The notes beneath the pieces are model-generated. The model saw only the letters and a list, made by a program, of their open reading frames with translations, made no database searches and was not told where the DNA came from. A program made the position numbers and the translations under genes. From Clostridiaceae bacterium (GTDB lineage: Bacteria > Bacillota > Clostridia > Tissierellales > Sporanaerobacteraceae), in contig JAHXQP010000009.1 of the NCBI GenBank assembly GCA_019391515.1, positions 1 through 64,000 of the forward strand: DNA of 64,000 bases, in the 5' to 3' direction. Below are positions 20,658 to 30,379 of the stretch, piece after piece (position 1 is the first letter of the stretch; every line of letters starts with the position of its first letter).

Positions 20658-22124
20658 ATGAGTAATACGAGGAAATTTGAAAGTGATGTTCAGCTTATTA
20701 AATATGAAGTTTTGAGAGAAGTGGCTAGATTGAGCATGGAAGAAACTTTAGAAGATAAGATCGATACTATTCCTTTCATAGTAGATCCAGGACCAGAGCC
20801 GCGTACAAGATGTTGTATATATAAGGAGAGGGAAATAACAAAGGATCGAATTAAGTTGGCGATGGGTGGGAATAGGGAAAATAAAAATATAATTGAAGTG
20901 ATAGATGTAGCTTGTGATGAATGTCCAATAAATAGATTTTTTATAACGGAAGCTTGTAGAGGTTGTCTTGCACATAGATGTTCAGAGGCTTGTCCTAGAG
21001 GGGCTATTTATCATGTAGGTGGAAGGGCTTATATAGATCAAGATAAATGTATTGAATGTGGAAGATGTAAACAAGCATGCCCTTACAATGCTATAGCAGA
21101 TGTTATGAGGCCTTGTAGAAGGGCTTGTAGTGTGGGAGCCATATCTTTCGATGATACAAGAAAAGCTGTTATAGATAATGAAAAATGTATTCAGTGTGGA
21201 GCTTGTATTATACAATGTCCTTTTGGGGCTATAATGGATAAATCTTATATTACAGATGTTATAGATCTGTTGAAAGAAGCGGAGAAAAATAAAGATATTC
21301 ATGTATATGCAGCTATAGCACCAGCAATAGCTAGTCAATTTACCTATGCAGATATCGAACAAGTTGTTTGTGGAATCAAGAAATTAGGATTTTATGATGT
21401 ATTAGAGGTTGCTTTAGGTGCAGATATGGTTGCACTTCATGAGGCTAAAGAAGTTGCAGAGACTATAGAAGAAAAGAATATAGTTACTACATCTTGTTGT
21501 CCAGCTTTTGTATCCTATATAAAGAAAAACTATCCGGAATTAGAGGATAAAATATCAAATACTGTTTCACCTATGATAGCTATATCAAGACTTATAAAGC
21601 AAACAGATTCAAAGGCTAGGGTAGTGTTTATAGGACCTTGTGTATCTAAAAAAGCTGAAGCAATGGAAGATGAATTGAAGGACGATATAGACTGTGTATT
21701 AACCTTTGAAGAATTGGCAGCTATGCTTGATGCTTTGGAAATAGATCTTAATAAATGTAATGATGGAAAACTAAATAATGCTTCCTATTATGGAAGAATA
21801 TTTGCTAGAAGCGGAGGAGTTACAGAAGCAGTTGAACATGTAATTGAATCGGAAGGGATAGATATTGAATTAAAACCAATAAAATGTAATGGGATAAAGG
21901 AATGTGACAAGGCTTTAAAAATGGCAAAAGTAAATAGATTAAATGGAAATTTTATAGAGGGCATGGCTTGTGAAGGTGGATGTATTTCAGGACCTGCAAG
22001 TTTACATCATGGACCAAAGGATAAAAAGGAATTAGATAAGTATGGAAAAATGGCCTTTGAAAAAAATGAAAATAGTCCTATAAAGACATTCAAAATAAAG
22101 AATATAAACTTAGATAGAAAATAA
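20658..22124 (+). CDS. [FeFe]-hydrogenase-like ferredoxin-domain protein (group B-like)
   Basis: This 488-residue cytosolic protein has an N-terminal region rich in 4Fe-4S cysteines (C100/C103/C108/C112; C131/C134/C137/C141; C177/C180/C183/C187) and a C-terminal H-cluster domain. The three H-cluster loops are TSCCPAF (278-284), IGPCVSKK (325-332) and MACEGGC (436-442), retaining all four ligand cysteines. Loop 1 ends in Phe where classic group A enzymes have Trp, and loop 3 is followed by ISGP, as in the group B enzymes of Clostridia. The expected reaction is H2/2H+ interconversion with ferredoxin, but catalytic bias is unknown. No HydEFG maturation genes are nearby. Confidence 0.85.
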   Translation: MSNTRKFESDVQLIKYEVLREVARLSMEETLEDKIDTIPFIVDPGPEPRTRCCIYKEREITKDRIKLAMGGNRENKNIIEVIDVACDECPINRFFITEACRGCLAHRCSEACPRGAIYHVGGRAYIDQDKCIECGRCKQACPYNAIADVMRPCRRACSVGAISFDDTRKAVIDNEKCIQCGACIIQCPFGAIMDKSYITDVIDLLKEAEKNKDIHVYAAIAPAIASQFTYADIEQVVCGIKKLGFYDVLEVALGADMVALHEAKEVAETIEEKNIVTTSCCPAFVSYIKKNYPELEDKISNTVSPMIAISRLIKQTDSKARVVFIGPCVSKKAEAMEDELKDDIDCVLTFEELAAMLDALEIDLNKCNDGKLNNASYYGRIFARSGGVTEAVEHVIESEGIDIELKPIKCNGIKECDKALKMAKVNRLNGNFIEGMACEGGCISGPASLHHGPKDKKELDKYGKMAFEKNENSPIKTFKIKNINLDRK

Positions 22125-22128
22125 ATAT

Positions 22129-22158
22129 AAACGGGAAGTTAGGACTAGCTTCCTGTTT
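22129..22158 (+). terminator. Hairpin after the hydrogenase-like gene
   Basis: A 10-bp stem (22129-22138 with 22149-22158, one G-T pair) encloses a 10-nt loop 4 nt after the stop codon. It is followed by A rather than T residues, so termination efficiency is uncertain. Confidence 0.5.
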
Positions 22159-22200
22159 ATAAAAAAATGTTTATTATTAAATTAAAAGGGTAATAAATAC

Positions 22201-22241
22201 ACAATATGCATATATGTAATAAAAATACAATATGCATATAT
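22201..22241 (+). repeat. Twin 15-bp direct repeat with a palindromic core upstream of gcvT
   Basis: The 15-mer ACAATATGCATATAT occurs at 22201-22215 and 22227-22241, 26 bp apart. Each copy contains the perfect palindrome ATATGCATAT. Two identical palindromes spaced by about 2.5 helical turns, 30-70 bp before gcvT, look like a protein operator. Confidence 0.55.
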
Positions 22242-22270
22242 ATATATCCACAAGAAAGGAGTTGGAATGT

Positions 22271-23359
22271 ATGGAATTAAAAAAGACCCCGTTATATGAT
22301 GAGCACATAAAACTTGGGGGAAAAGTGGTAGACTATGCAGGTTGGGCTCTACCAGTACAATATGAGGGCATTATGAAAGAGCATGAGGCAGTTAGGAGTA
22401 AAGCTGGTATATTTGATGTTACTCATATGGGGGAAATCATAGTAAAGGGAAAAGAAGCTTTAAAGTACTTACAACATATTTTTACCAACGACTTATCAAA
22501 ATTGAAAAAACAACAGATAATGTATACTTTCATGTGTTATCCAGATGGAGGAGTAGTTGATGACCTTTTAGTTTATAAAATTGATGAAGAAGAATACATG
22601 TTAGTTCCAAATGCAGCTAATACAGATAAAGATTTCAAATGGATGATTGATAATAAAGAAGGATATAATATAATACTTGAAAACGTTTCTAATGAAATAG
22701 GGGAAGTGGCACTTCAGGGACCGCTAGCAGAGAAAATACTTAGTGAATTAACAAAAGAAGATTTATCAGAAATAAAGCCTTTTTACTTTAAAAAAGACAT
22801 ATTAGTAGCAGATACAGAATGTTTAGTTTCCAGAACAGGCTATACAGGAGAAGATGGATTTGAAATATATACTTCATTAGAAGGTATAAAAAGAGTATGG
22901 AATAGTATATTAGAAGTAGGAGAAAAATATGGAGTAGCGCCTACTGGATTAGGCTGTAGAGATACTTTAAGATTTGAAGCTGGTCTTCCATTGTATGGCC
23001 ATGAAATATCAGAAACTATTTCACCACTAGAAGGAGATCAAAAGTTTTTTGTTAAATTAGACAAAGAAGATTTTATAGGCAAAGAAGCTCTAGCTAAACA
23101 AAATGAAAATCTAAAAAGAAGAGTAGTTGGATTTGAATTAAAGGGTAGAGGGGTTCCAAGAGAGGAATATGAAGTCTACAAGAATGGAAATAAAATAGGT
23201 CATGTAACTACCGGATATTTTTCACCTACATTGAAGAAAAATATAGGTATGGCTTTAATAGATTCAAGTGAAGCAGAAATTGGAAACGAAATTGAAATAC
23301 TTATAAGAAAGAAGCCTGTTAAGGCTGAAATAATAAATAAAAGATTTTATAAAAGATAA
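22271..23359 (+). CDS. gcvT: Glycine cleavage system T protein (aminomethyltransferase)
   Basis: Start at ATG 22271 ([25 protein letters not shown]) after AAAGGAG; the frame extends 13 codons further up but into the repeat region. The 362-residue enzyme moves the methylene group from aminomethylated GcvH to tetrahydrofolate and releases NH3. Signatures include [23 protein letters not shown] and [20 protein letters not shown]. It is the first gene of a gcvT-H-PA-PB-lpdA operon. Confidence 0.96.
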   Translation: MELKKTPLYDEHIKLGGKVVDYAGWALPVQYEGIMKEHEAVRSKAGIFDVTHMGEIIVKGKEALKYLQHIFTNDLSKLKKQQIMYTFMCYPDGGVVDDLLVYKIDEEEYMLVPNAANTDKDFKWMIDNKEGYNIILENVSNEIGEVALQGPLAEKILSELTKEDLSEIKPFYFKKDILVADTECLVSRTGYTGEDGFEIYTSLEGIKRVWNSILEVGEKYGVAPTGLGCRDTLRFEAGLPLYGHEISETISPLEGDQKFFVKLDKEDFIGKEALAKQNENLKRRVVGFELKGRGVPREEYEVYKNGNKIGHVTTGYFSPTLKKNIGMALIDSSEAEIGNEIEILIRKKPVKAEIINKRFYKR

Positions 23360-23373
23360 GGGAGGTATATATT

Positions 23374-23757
23374 ATGAAAGTTTTAGAAGATTTACTTTAC
23401 ACAAAGGATCATGAATGGATAAAAGTAGAAGGGAATAAAGCTTATATAGGAGTTACAGATTATGCCCAAGATTCATTAGGTGATATAGTATATGTGGAAT
23501 TACCAGATATAGATGATGAGTTTGAAATGGAAGATTCTTTTGCAGTTGTAGAATCTGTTAAAGCAGCAGCAGATATTTATATACCTGTTGATGGAAGAGT
23601 ATTAGAGATAAATGAAGAGTTGGAAGATGATCCAAGCCTTGTAAATGAAGATCCTTATGAAAATTGGATGATCTTAGTAGAATTAGAAGATAAGTCACAA
23701 CTTGATGAATTAATGGATCATGGGGAATACGAAAAGTTCTTAGAAGAGGAGGTATAG
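23374..23757 (+). CDS. gcvH: Glycine cleavage system H protein (lipoyl carrier)
   Basis: The 127-residue protein carries the lipoyl lysine K63 in [12 protein letters not shown], within the usual barrel-sandwich fold, and has the [12 protein letters not shown]-terminal signature. It shuttles the aminomethyl intermediate between the P, T and L proteins. GGGAGG precedes ATG 23374, and gcvPA begins 2 nt after its stop. No lipoate ligase or synthase gene is in the window. Confidence 0.97.
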   Translation: MKVLEDLLYTKDHEWIKVEGNKAYIGVTDYAQDSLGDIVYVELPDIDDEFEMEDSFAVVESVKAAADIYIPVDGRVLEINEELEDDPSLVNEDPYENWMILVELEDKSQLDELMDHGEYEKFLEEEV

Positions 23758-23759
23758 GT

Positions 23760-25106
23760 ATGTATCCATACATTCCTAATACCAATGATGATGAAAGAAA
23801 AATGCTTGAATCTATAGGGGTTAGCTCTATAGAAGGACTATTTAACGATATTCCAGAAGAAGTAAAACTTAATAGAGAATTAAATTTAAACAAATCCATG
23901 TCAGAAATAGAAGTAAAAAGATATCTTACAAATCTTTCTACGCAAAATAAAACTATAAATGATCTTACATGTTTTTTAGGCGCAGGAGCCTATGATCACT
24001 ATATACCTTCAATAGTAGACCATATCATATCTAAAAGTGAATTTTATACTTCTTATACTCCATATCAAGCAGAAATAAGCCAAGGAACTTTACAATATAT
24101 TTTTGAATACCAGACACTTATATCAAAATTAACTGGTATGGATGTGTCAAATGCTTCTCTATATGATGGAGGTTCGGCTATAGCTGAAGCTTCTCTTATG
24201 GCATCAAATGTAACGAGAAAAGATGAAATAATTGTTTCAAAAACTGTACACCCTGATTCCAGAAGAGTACTAGAGACGTATGCTCATGTGCAAGGGTTAA
24301 AATTAATTGAGATAGACGAGTTAGATGGAATTACAGATTTACAACAGTTAGAAGAAAAAATAAATAAAAATACTGCAGCAGTTATAGTTCAAAGTCCAAA
24401 CTTCTTTGGAATAATTGAAGATATAAAATCTGTAGAAACGATAACTCATAGTGTAAAGAAGACTATGCTTGTTGTAAGTGTAGACCCTATATCTTTAGGA
24501 ATATTGAAATCTCCTGGAGAATTAGGAGCCGATATAGTAGTTGGAGAAGGACAATCATTAGGTATTCCACTAAGTTATGGAGGGCCTTATTTAGGATTTA
24601 TAGCAACGAAGAAAAAACATATGAGAAAATTGCCTGGAAGAATCGTTGGTCAGTCTACAGATGTAGATGGAAAGAGGGCATTTGTTCTCACACTTCAGGC
24701 TAGAGAACAACATATAAGAAGAGATAAGGCAACATCAAATATATGTACAAATCAAGGTTTAAATGTATTGGCAAGTGTAGTATATATGGTGACTTTAGGT
24801 AAAAAAGGACTTAGAGAAGTAGCAACTCAAAGTACAACTAAAGCCCACTATGCTTATGATAAAATTATAGCCACAGGAAAGTATAAACCACTATTTGACA
24901 AACCTTTCTTTAAAGAGTTTGCAATAACTAGTGATGTACCAGGTAAAAAAATAAATGATGAATTATTGAAAGAAGATATTCTAGGTGGATTTATTCTAGA
25001 AAATAGTTATCCCCAATATGAAAATGGAATACTATACTGTGTAACAGAAAAGAGGACTAAAAAAGAGATAGATACATTAGTAAGTGTATTGGAGGGGATA
25101 ATATGA
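23760..25106 (+). CDS. gcvPA: Glycine dehydrogenase (decarboxylating) subunit 1
   Basis: The 448-residue subunit matches the N-terminal half of P protein: [37 protein letters not shown] and [40 protein letters not shown] are conserved. It lacks the PLP lysine, which resides in GcvPB. The split two-subunit P protein is typical of Firmicutes. AGAGGAGGTAT lies before ATG 23760, and the gene overlaps gcvPB by 4 nt. Confidence 0.96.
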   Translation: MYPYIPNTNDDERKMLESIGVSSIEGLFNDIPEEVKLNRELNLNKSMSEIEVKRYLTNLSTQNKTINDLTCFLGAGAYDHYIPSIVDHIISKSEFYTSYTPYQAEISQGTLQYIFEYQTLISKLTGMDVSNASLYDGGSAIAEASLMASNVTRKDEIIVSKTVHPDSRRVLETYAHVQGLKLIEIDELDGITDLQQLEEKINKNTAAVIVQSPNFFGIIEDIKSVETITHSVKKTMLVVSVDPISLGILKSPGELGADIVVGEGQSLGIPLSYGGPYLGFIATKKKHMRKLPGRIVGQSTDVDGKRAFVLTLQAREQHIRRDKATSNICTNQGLNVLASVVYMVTLGKKGLREVATQSTTKAHYAYDKIIATGKYKPLFDKPFFKEFAITSDVPGKKINDELLKEDILGGFILENSYPQYENGILYCVTEKRTKKEIDTLVSVLEGII

Positions 25107-26557
25107 AAGAGTATGATAAATTAATATTTGAACTTTCAAAAGAAGGAAGGACTGCCTATAGACTTCCAGAAATAGATGTGGAAGAAACAGATTTAAAAGA
25201 ACTTATTCCTGAAGAATATTTAGGTGAAAAAGAAATAGATTTTCCAGAAGTAAGTGAAGTAGATATAATTAGACATTATACAAATCTAGCAAACAAAAAC
25301 TATGGAGTAGATACAGGTTTCTATCCATTAGGTTCTTGTACTATGAAATATAATCCAAAAATTAATGAAGATATGGCAAGATTAGATGGATTTGTAAATA
25401 TACATCCTTATCAACGAGAAGAAACAGTACAGGGTGCATTAAAACTTATGTATGAGTTAGATGAAGCTCTTTGTGAAATAACGGGAATGGATAAAATGAC
25501 TTTACAACCAGCTGCAGGAGCTCATGGAGAACTTACAGGTTTAATGCTTATTAAAGCTTATCATGAGAAACGAGGCGATTCTAAAAGGACTAAAATAATA
25601 GTTCCTGACTCAGCTCACGGTACAAATCCAGCTAGTGCGGCTATGGCAGGTTTTGACGCAGTAGAAGTAAAATCTACTGAAGGAGGACTTGTAGATATTG
25701 AAAGCTTAAAGGAAGTATTGAGTGATGAGATTGCAGGGCTTATGCTTACAAATCCAAATACATTAGGTTTATTTGAAAAAGAGATAAAAGAAATTGCAGA
25801 TTTAGTTCATGACTGTGGTGGATTATTATACTATGATGGGGCTAATGCAAATGCTATCATGGGTATTACTAGACCAGGTGATATGGGATTCGATGTAGTA
25901 CATTTAAACTTACACAAGACTTTTTCTACTCCTCATGGTGGTGGCGGACCAGGTAGTGGACCAGTAGGAGTAAAGAAAAATCTTATGGAGTTTTTACCAG
26001 TTCCAGTTGTTGAAAGGGAAGAAGATAAGTGTTTCTTAAATTATGATTATCCAAATTCCATAGGAAAAGTGAAAGATTTTTATGGCCATTTTAATGTTTT
26101 AGTTAAAACTTATAGCTATATATTGACTATGGGTAAAGATGGACTTAAGAGAGCTAGTGAAATAGCAGTTCTAAATTCAAATTATTTAATGTCTCAATTA
26201 AAAGAAGAATATTATCTTCCAATAGATACTATATATAAACATGAATTTGTACTAGGTGGTTTAAAAGATGAAAATTTAGAAGTTAAAACATTAGATATAG
26301 CAAAGAGACTTCTAGACTTTGGATTCCATCCTCCAACAGTCTATTTTCCACTTATCGTAAATGAAGCTCTAATGATTGAACCAACAGAAACAGAAAGCAA
26401 AGAAACACTAGATGAATTTGTGGCAGCTTTAAAACAAATAGCAAAAGAAGCTAAAGAAAATCCAGAAATACTAAAAGAAGCACCTCATAATACTCCGGTG
26501 AGAAGAATAGATGAAACAAAGGCAGCAAGAAATCCGGTATTAAAGTACGAAGGGTAG
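25103..26557 (+). CDS. gcvPB: Glycine dehydrogenase (decarboxylating) subunit 2
   Basis: The 484-residue PLP subunit has the Schiff-base lysine K272 in [17 protein letters not shown], the [10 protein letters not shown] cofactor loop near residue 245 and the [12 protein letters not shown] motif near residue 75. With GcvPA it decarboxylates glycine and loads the aminomethyl group on GcvH. ATG 25103 lies within the end of gcvPA (ATGA overlap). Confidence 0.97.
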   Translation: MKEYDKLIFELSKEGRTAYRLPEIDVEETDLKELIPEEYLGEKEIDFPEVSEVDIIRHYTNLANKNYGVDTGFYPLGSCTMKYNPKINEDMARLDGFVNIHPYQREETVQGALKLMYELDEALCEITGMDKMTLQPAAGAHGELTGLMLIKAYHEKRGDSKRTKIIVPDSAHGTNPASAAMAGFDAVEVKSTEGGLVDIESLKEVLSDEIAGLMLTNPNTLGLFEKEIKEIADLVHDCGGLLYYDGANANAIMGITRPGDMGFDVVHLNLHKTFSTPHGGGGPGSGPVGVKKNLMEFLPVPVVEREEDKCFLNYDYPNSIGKVKDFYGHFNVLVKTYSYILTMGKDGLKRASEIAVLNSNYLMSQLKEEYYLPIDTIYKHEFVLGGLKDENLEVKTLDIAKRLLDFGFHPPTVYFPLIVNEALMIEPTETESKETLDEFVAALKQIAKEAKENPEILKEAPHNTPVRRIDETKAARNPVLKYEG

Positions 26558-26567
26558 GTGTTTTTGC

Positions 26568-27998
26568 TTGAAAAAAAACATAGCAATAATAGGTGCAGGC
26601 CCTGCTGGTTATGTGGCAGCTATTAGGGGAGCTCAATTAGGAGCAAATATATATTTAATTGAAGATAGAGATTTAGGGGGAACATGCCTCAATAGAGGCT
26701 GTATTCCCACTAAAGCTTACTTTAGAAATGCGGAAATAATGACAGATTTAAAAAACAGTGAAGAATTTGGCATAAAGGTAGATAATTATAGTTTAGATGG
26801 AAAAAGGATGCAAGAAAGAAAAAATGGTATTGTAAATCAATTAGTAAAAGGAATAGAAAAACTTCTATCTTCTTATGAAAATATTGAATACATTGCTGGA
26901 AGAGCTAAGCTTAAAGATAAAAGTACTATTTTAGTTAAATTAAAAAATAATGATGAAAGAGAAATTTTTGTAGATAATATTCTTATTGCTACAGGCTCTA
27001 AACCCACTATGACTGAAACAAAAGGCATAGATATGGAAGGTGTAATTACTAGTGATGATTTGCTTAGCATGGAAGAAATTCCAGAAACATTAATAGTAGT
27101 AGGAGCTGGAGTTATTGGGGTAGAATTTGCAAGTATATACAATGGATTAGGTTCCAATGTAATACTTTTAGCATCAAGAATGCTTAAAAATGCGGATAAA
27201 GAGATTTCAAAAAGAATAACTCCTCTCTTAAAGAAACAGGGAATAGATGTATATATGGATATTAGAGCAAAAGAGATAACTAAAGAAGGAGATAAATTAA
27301 AAGTAGTAGCAAGGTATAAAAATAAAGATGAGGAGATAGAGGTATTAGGAGATAAAGTCTTGATAGCTTCAGGAAGAGGTCCAGTAGTTGAGGGATTAGG
27401 ACTAGATGAATTAGGAATTGAATATAGTGAAAAGGGAATTAGTGTGAATGAAAATTTTGAAACTAATATAGAAGGGATATATGCTGCAGGAGATGTAAAT
27501 AATGTAGGAATTCAATTAGCTCATGTAGCCTCTAGTCAAGCTATATATGTAATAGAAAAAATAATGGGAATTGAGCCTAAAATTAATTTAGATATATATC
27601 CTAATTGTGTATTTTCAATACCAGAAGTAGCTGACGTAGGATTTACAGAGGAAGAAGCTAAAGAAAAAGGTATTTCATATAAAGTTAGCAAATTTTTATT
27701 TGGAGCTAATGGAAAGGCACTTACTTTAGGACAAGGAGAAGGATTAGTTAAAGTTTTATCAGATGAAGAAAATAAGATAATTGGAGTTCATATTATAGGT
27801 CCTCATGCTAATGATTTAATCCATGAAGGAGCATTGGCTATATCCAATGATTTAAGTGTTGAAGACATAGGAAAGACTATTCATGCTCACCCAACTCTAA
27901 GTGAGGCTTTTTATGAAGCCACATTAGGTTTAACAGGTGAAGCTATTCATGTGGCACCGCCGAGAAAGAGGAAAAAAAGAAAGAAAAAAATTAAATAA
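26568..27998 (+). CDS. lpdA: Dihydrolipoyl dehydrogenase (L protein)
   Basis: The 476-residue flavoenzyme starts at TTG 26568 (MKKNIAIIGAGPAGYVAAIRG). It has the FAD-binding GXGXXG, the redox pair C40/C45 in GGTCLNRGCIPTKA, an NAD-binding VVGAGVIGVEFA and the catalytic HAHPTLSE near residue 440. It reoxidises dihydrolipoyl-GcvH with NAD+. The C-terminus ends in an unusual very basic tail (RKRKKRKKKIK) absent from typical family members. AGGGTAGGTG lies about 10 nt upstream. Confidence 0.93.
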   Translation: MKKNIAIIGAGPAGYVAAIRGAQLGANIYLIEDRDLGGTCLNRGCIPTKAYFRNAEIMTDLKNSEEFGIKVDNYSLDGKRMQERKNGIVNQLVKGIEKLLSSYENIEYIAGRAKLKDKSTILVKLKNNDEREIFVDNILIATGSKPTMTETKGIDMEGVITSDDLLSMEEIPETLIVVGAGVIGVEFASIYNGLGSNVILLASRMLKNADKEISKRITPLLKKQGIDVYMDIRAKEITKEGDKLKVVARYKNKDEEIEVLGDKVLIASGRGPVVEGLGLDELGIEYSEKGISVNENFETNIEGIYAAGDVNNVGIQLAHVASSQAIYVIEKIMGIEPKINLDIYPNCVFSIPEVADVGFTEEEAKEKGISYKVSKFLFGANGKALTLGQGEGLVKVLSDEENKIIGVHIIGPHANDLIHEGALAISNDLSVEDIGKTIHAHPTLSEAFYEATLGLTGEAIHVAPPRKRKKRKKKIK

Positions 27999-28010
27999 AT
28001 TTGATTTATT

Positions 28011-28067
28011 AAGGCAAGTGATTTATAATATAAAAAATCCTTGCCTTTTATCTTTACAAGGATTTTT
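28011..28067 (+). terminator. Terminator after lpdA with a competing hairpin
   Basis: An 11-bp perfect stem (28033-28043 with 28057-28067) lies between lpdA and the PAP2 gene. An alternative stem AAGGCAAG/CTTGCCTT (28011-28018 with 28040-28047) uses the left arm of the first, so the two cannot form together. Confidence 0.65.
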
Positions 28068-28101
28068 CTATTTTAGAATAAATAATATTGGAGGATTATA
28101 T

Positions 28102-28722
28102 ATGAAAAAAAACACACTAAAGATTACATTAGCTATTATTATTGTAGTGATTTTTACAAGTCTTGCAATACTTGTAAAAGGTAGTCAGGGTGGAATACTA
28201 TTTGATGAAAAAATAATGGAAAGTGTTCATGCAAATACTAATTCAACAATAACTACTATCATGAAAGGAATTACATTTTTAGGTTCTTCACTTTTCTTCA
28301 TTGGATTTGGGGTAGTTCTAGCATTTCTATTTATTAGAAACAAATACTACGAAGGAATAATACCCTTATTTCTTTCTACAATAGGAACCTATGGGGTTAA
28401 TGCTATTTTAAAAAATATATTTGTTAGAATAAGACCTTTAAAATATTTTTTAATTGAGCAAGGTGGATATAGTTTTCCTAGTGGTCATTCAATGGTTTCC
28501 ATGTCTTTTTATACTACCATGACCTATCTTTTTCTAAAGAGTAGAGACAAAAGAACTAACGATTTACTTATTTGGATATTGAATTTTTTACTGATAGGCC
28601 TGATTGGATTTAGTAGAATTTATTTAGGCGTTCATTGGCCTACAGATGTACTATCAGGTTATATAATGGGATTTTTAATGTATATAATCATAATAACTAT
28701 ATATGAAAGACAAACAAAGTAA
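28102..28722 (+). CDS. PAP2-family membrane phosphatase
   Basis: Start at ATG 28102 after TTGGAGGATTATAT; the longer frame would overlap lpdA. The 206-residue protein has about six hydrophobic helices and the three PAP2 phosphatase motifs: KNIFVRIRP (KX6RP-type), PSGHS, and SRIYLGVHWPTDV (SRX5HX3D-type). Family members dephosphorylate lipid substrates such as undecaprenyl pyrophosphate or phosphatidate phosphates at the outer face of the membrane. Which substrate applies here cannot be told from sequence. Confidence 0.88.
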   Translation: MKKNTLKITLAIIIVVIFTSLAILVKGSQGGILFDEKIMESVHANTNSTITTIMKGITFLGSSLFFIGFGVVLAFLFIRNKYYEGIIPLFLSTIGTYGVNAILKNIFVRIRPLKYFLIEQGGYSFPSGHSMVSMSFYTTMTYLFLKSRDKRTNDLLIWILNFLLIGLIGFSRIYLGVHWPTDVLSGYIMGFLMYIIIITIYERQTK

Positions 28723-28800
28723 TTAAAATAAATTAACCTATCTTTTCCCCACAACATATGATGGTAGTATTAATTAGTGAATTGTAGAGGGGGGATAGGT

Positions 28801-30198
28801 ATGATAGTAGAGCTGAATTTACTCCACTGGATATATCTATTGTTTATTTTTATAATATTAGGATTTATGATAGCTAAAAGGGATGTTAGCCTAGTATGTA
28901 TTATAGGCATATTTATATTAGGATTTATTGCAACTCAGTCTTTATCTGAATCTATAATGGGAGTTTTCAATAGTTTTATATATGCTATAGTAGAATTAAT
29001 AGGAACTATTTTGATAATATCTGTTATAGTAGGTATGAGTACGGTACTCACTGAAACAGGAATTAATCAAATGATGATATCGCCTTTTACTAAGTTTATT
29101 AAAAATCCTGGTTTAGCTTATTGGATAATAGGAACACTTATGATGATTATTTCTTGGTTTTTCTGGCCATCACCAGCAGTAGCACTAATTGGAGTAGTAC
29201 TGTTGCCAGTCGCAGTTGAAGTAGGACTTCCTGCCATAGGTGTAGCCATGGCTATGAATTTATTTGGGCATGGCATAGCACTTTCCAGTGATTTTGTTAT
29301 TCAAGGAGCACCAAAATTAACATCTGATGCAGCAGGCATTCCTATTTCAGAAGTTATATCTGCTAGTATCCCATTAGTTTTTATAATGGGAGTAACAACC
29401 ACAGTATTAGCATATATTTTTTTAAATAGGGATTTAAAAAATGGTAATTTAAAAGTTGAAGATAAAGAAAGAGAAAAAGTTGTACAAAAGAATAAAAATA
29501 ACATAGATATAATGTCTTCTAAATCAAGAAAGGTATTTGCTATATTAATTCCCATAATGTTTCTAATAGATATAATAATAATGATTGTGGCTAATTTGCA
29601 AGGAGGAGATGCTACTGCTTTAATTGGAGGAACAGCAATATTTATACTAATTATAGTATCTATAAAAGGTCATAAAAATGAAGCTATAGAAAAAATCACT
29701 TCTTATTTAGTCGAAGGACTTCAATTTGGATTTAAGGTATTTGGTCCAGTAATACCAGTAGCAGCTTTTTTCTATTTAGGTTCTGAGGGTTTTGTAGAAG
29801 TAATTGGTGACTTTTTACCTTCCAGTTCCCAAGGATTAGTAAATGACTTAGGTGTAGCTTTAGCAAATTCAGTACCTTTAAACCCCGCAATTGGTTCTAT
29901 AACTCTAACAGTAGTAGGAGGTATAACGGGATTAGATGGCTCTGGTTTTTCAGGGATATCTTTAGCAGGTTCAGTATCAAAGCTATTTGGTACTGCTATA
30001 GGAAGAGGGACTGCGGTATTAACAGCTTTAGGACAAATATCTGCTATATGGGTAGGAGGTGGCACTCTAGTACCTTGGGCATTAATCCCTGCGGCAGCTA
30101 TATGTGATGTAGATCCATTTGAACTAGCAAGAAGGAACTTAATTCCTGTAACTGTAGGGCTTATAGTCACAACAATAGTGGCAATATTTATGATATAA
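28801..30198 (+). CDS. Multi-pass membrane transporter, ion-transporter-superfamily-like
   Basis: Start at ATG 28801 (MIVELNLLHWIYLLF) after AGAGGGGGGATAGG. The 465-residue protein has some 11-12 hydrophobic segments with two symmetric halves, each containing a Gly/Pro-rich re-entrant-like stretch (SWFFWPSPAVALIG and NSVPLNPAIGSITLTVVGG). A polar loop of about 30 residues (about 212-242) joins the halves. The pattern recalls permeases of the IT superfamily such as GntP or C4-dicarboxylate carriers, but I do not recognise the exact family or substrate. It stands alone between a weakly terminated operon and a convergent regulator. Confidence 0.7.
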   Translation: MIVELNLLHWIYLLFIFIILGFMIAKRDVSLVCIIGIFILGFIATQSLSESIMGVFNSFIYAIVELIGTILIISVIVGMSTVLTETGINQMMISPFTKFIKNPGLAYWIIGTLMMIISWFFWPSPAVALIGVVLLPVAVEVGLPAIGVAMAMNLFGHGIALSSDFVIQGAPKLTSDAAGIPISEVISASIPLVFIMGVTTTVLAYIFLNRDLKNGNLKVEDKEREKVVQKNKNNIDIMSSKSRKVFAILIPIMFLIDIIIMIVANLQGGDATALIGGTAIFILIIVSIKGHKNEAIEKITSYLVEGLQFGFKVFGPVIPVAAFFYLGSEGFVEVIGDFLPSSSQGLVNDLGVALANSVPLNPAIGSITLTVVGGITGLDGSGFSGISLAGSVSKLFGTAIGRGTAVLTALGQISAIWVGGGTLVPWALIPAAAICDVDPFELARRNLIPVTVGLIVTTIVAIFMI

Positions 30199-30220
30199 AT
30201 TTTGATTATTTTCATTACTA

Positions 30221-30281
30221 AAAACTAAATGCTTATTTTTGATAATTAAGCAAATAAAATCAAAAATAAGCATTTAGTTTT
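30221..30281. terminator. Long bidirectional terminator
   Basis: A perfect 23-bp inverted repeat (30221-30243 with 30259-30281) with a 15-nt loop, beginning with AAAA and ending in TTTT, lies between the convergent permease and HxlR genes and can serve both. Confidence 0.9.
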
Positions 30282-30379
30282 AATTTATTTATAGAAAAGA
30301 TGTGTAGATAAGTGTTTAAATACTTAATTGAAAAAGATTCATTATAGGATAGTTTTATTTTTTTATTGATAATTATAAG

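Noticed and set aside
22160-22270. Glycine riboswitch before gcvT
   Set aside because: The gap is short and the conserved tandem-aptamer elements are absent on inspection.
29772-30215. Minus-strand frame of 147 codons inside the permease gene
   Set aside because: It mirrors the Gly/Pro/Ala-rich codons of the permease and has no start context.
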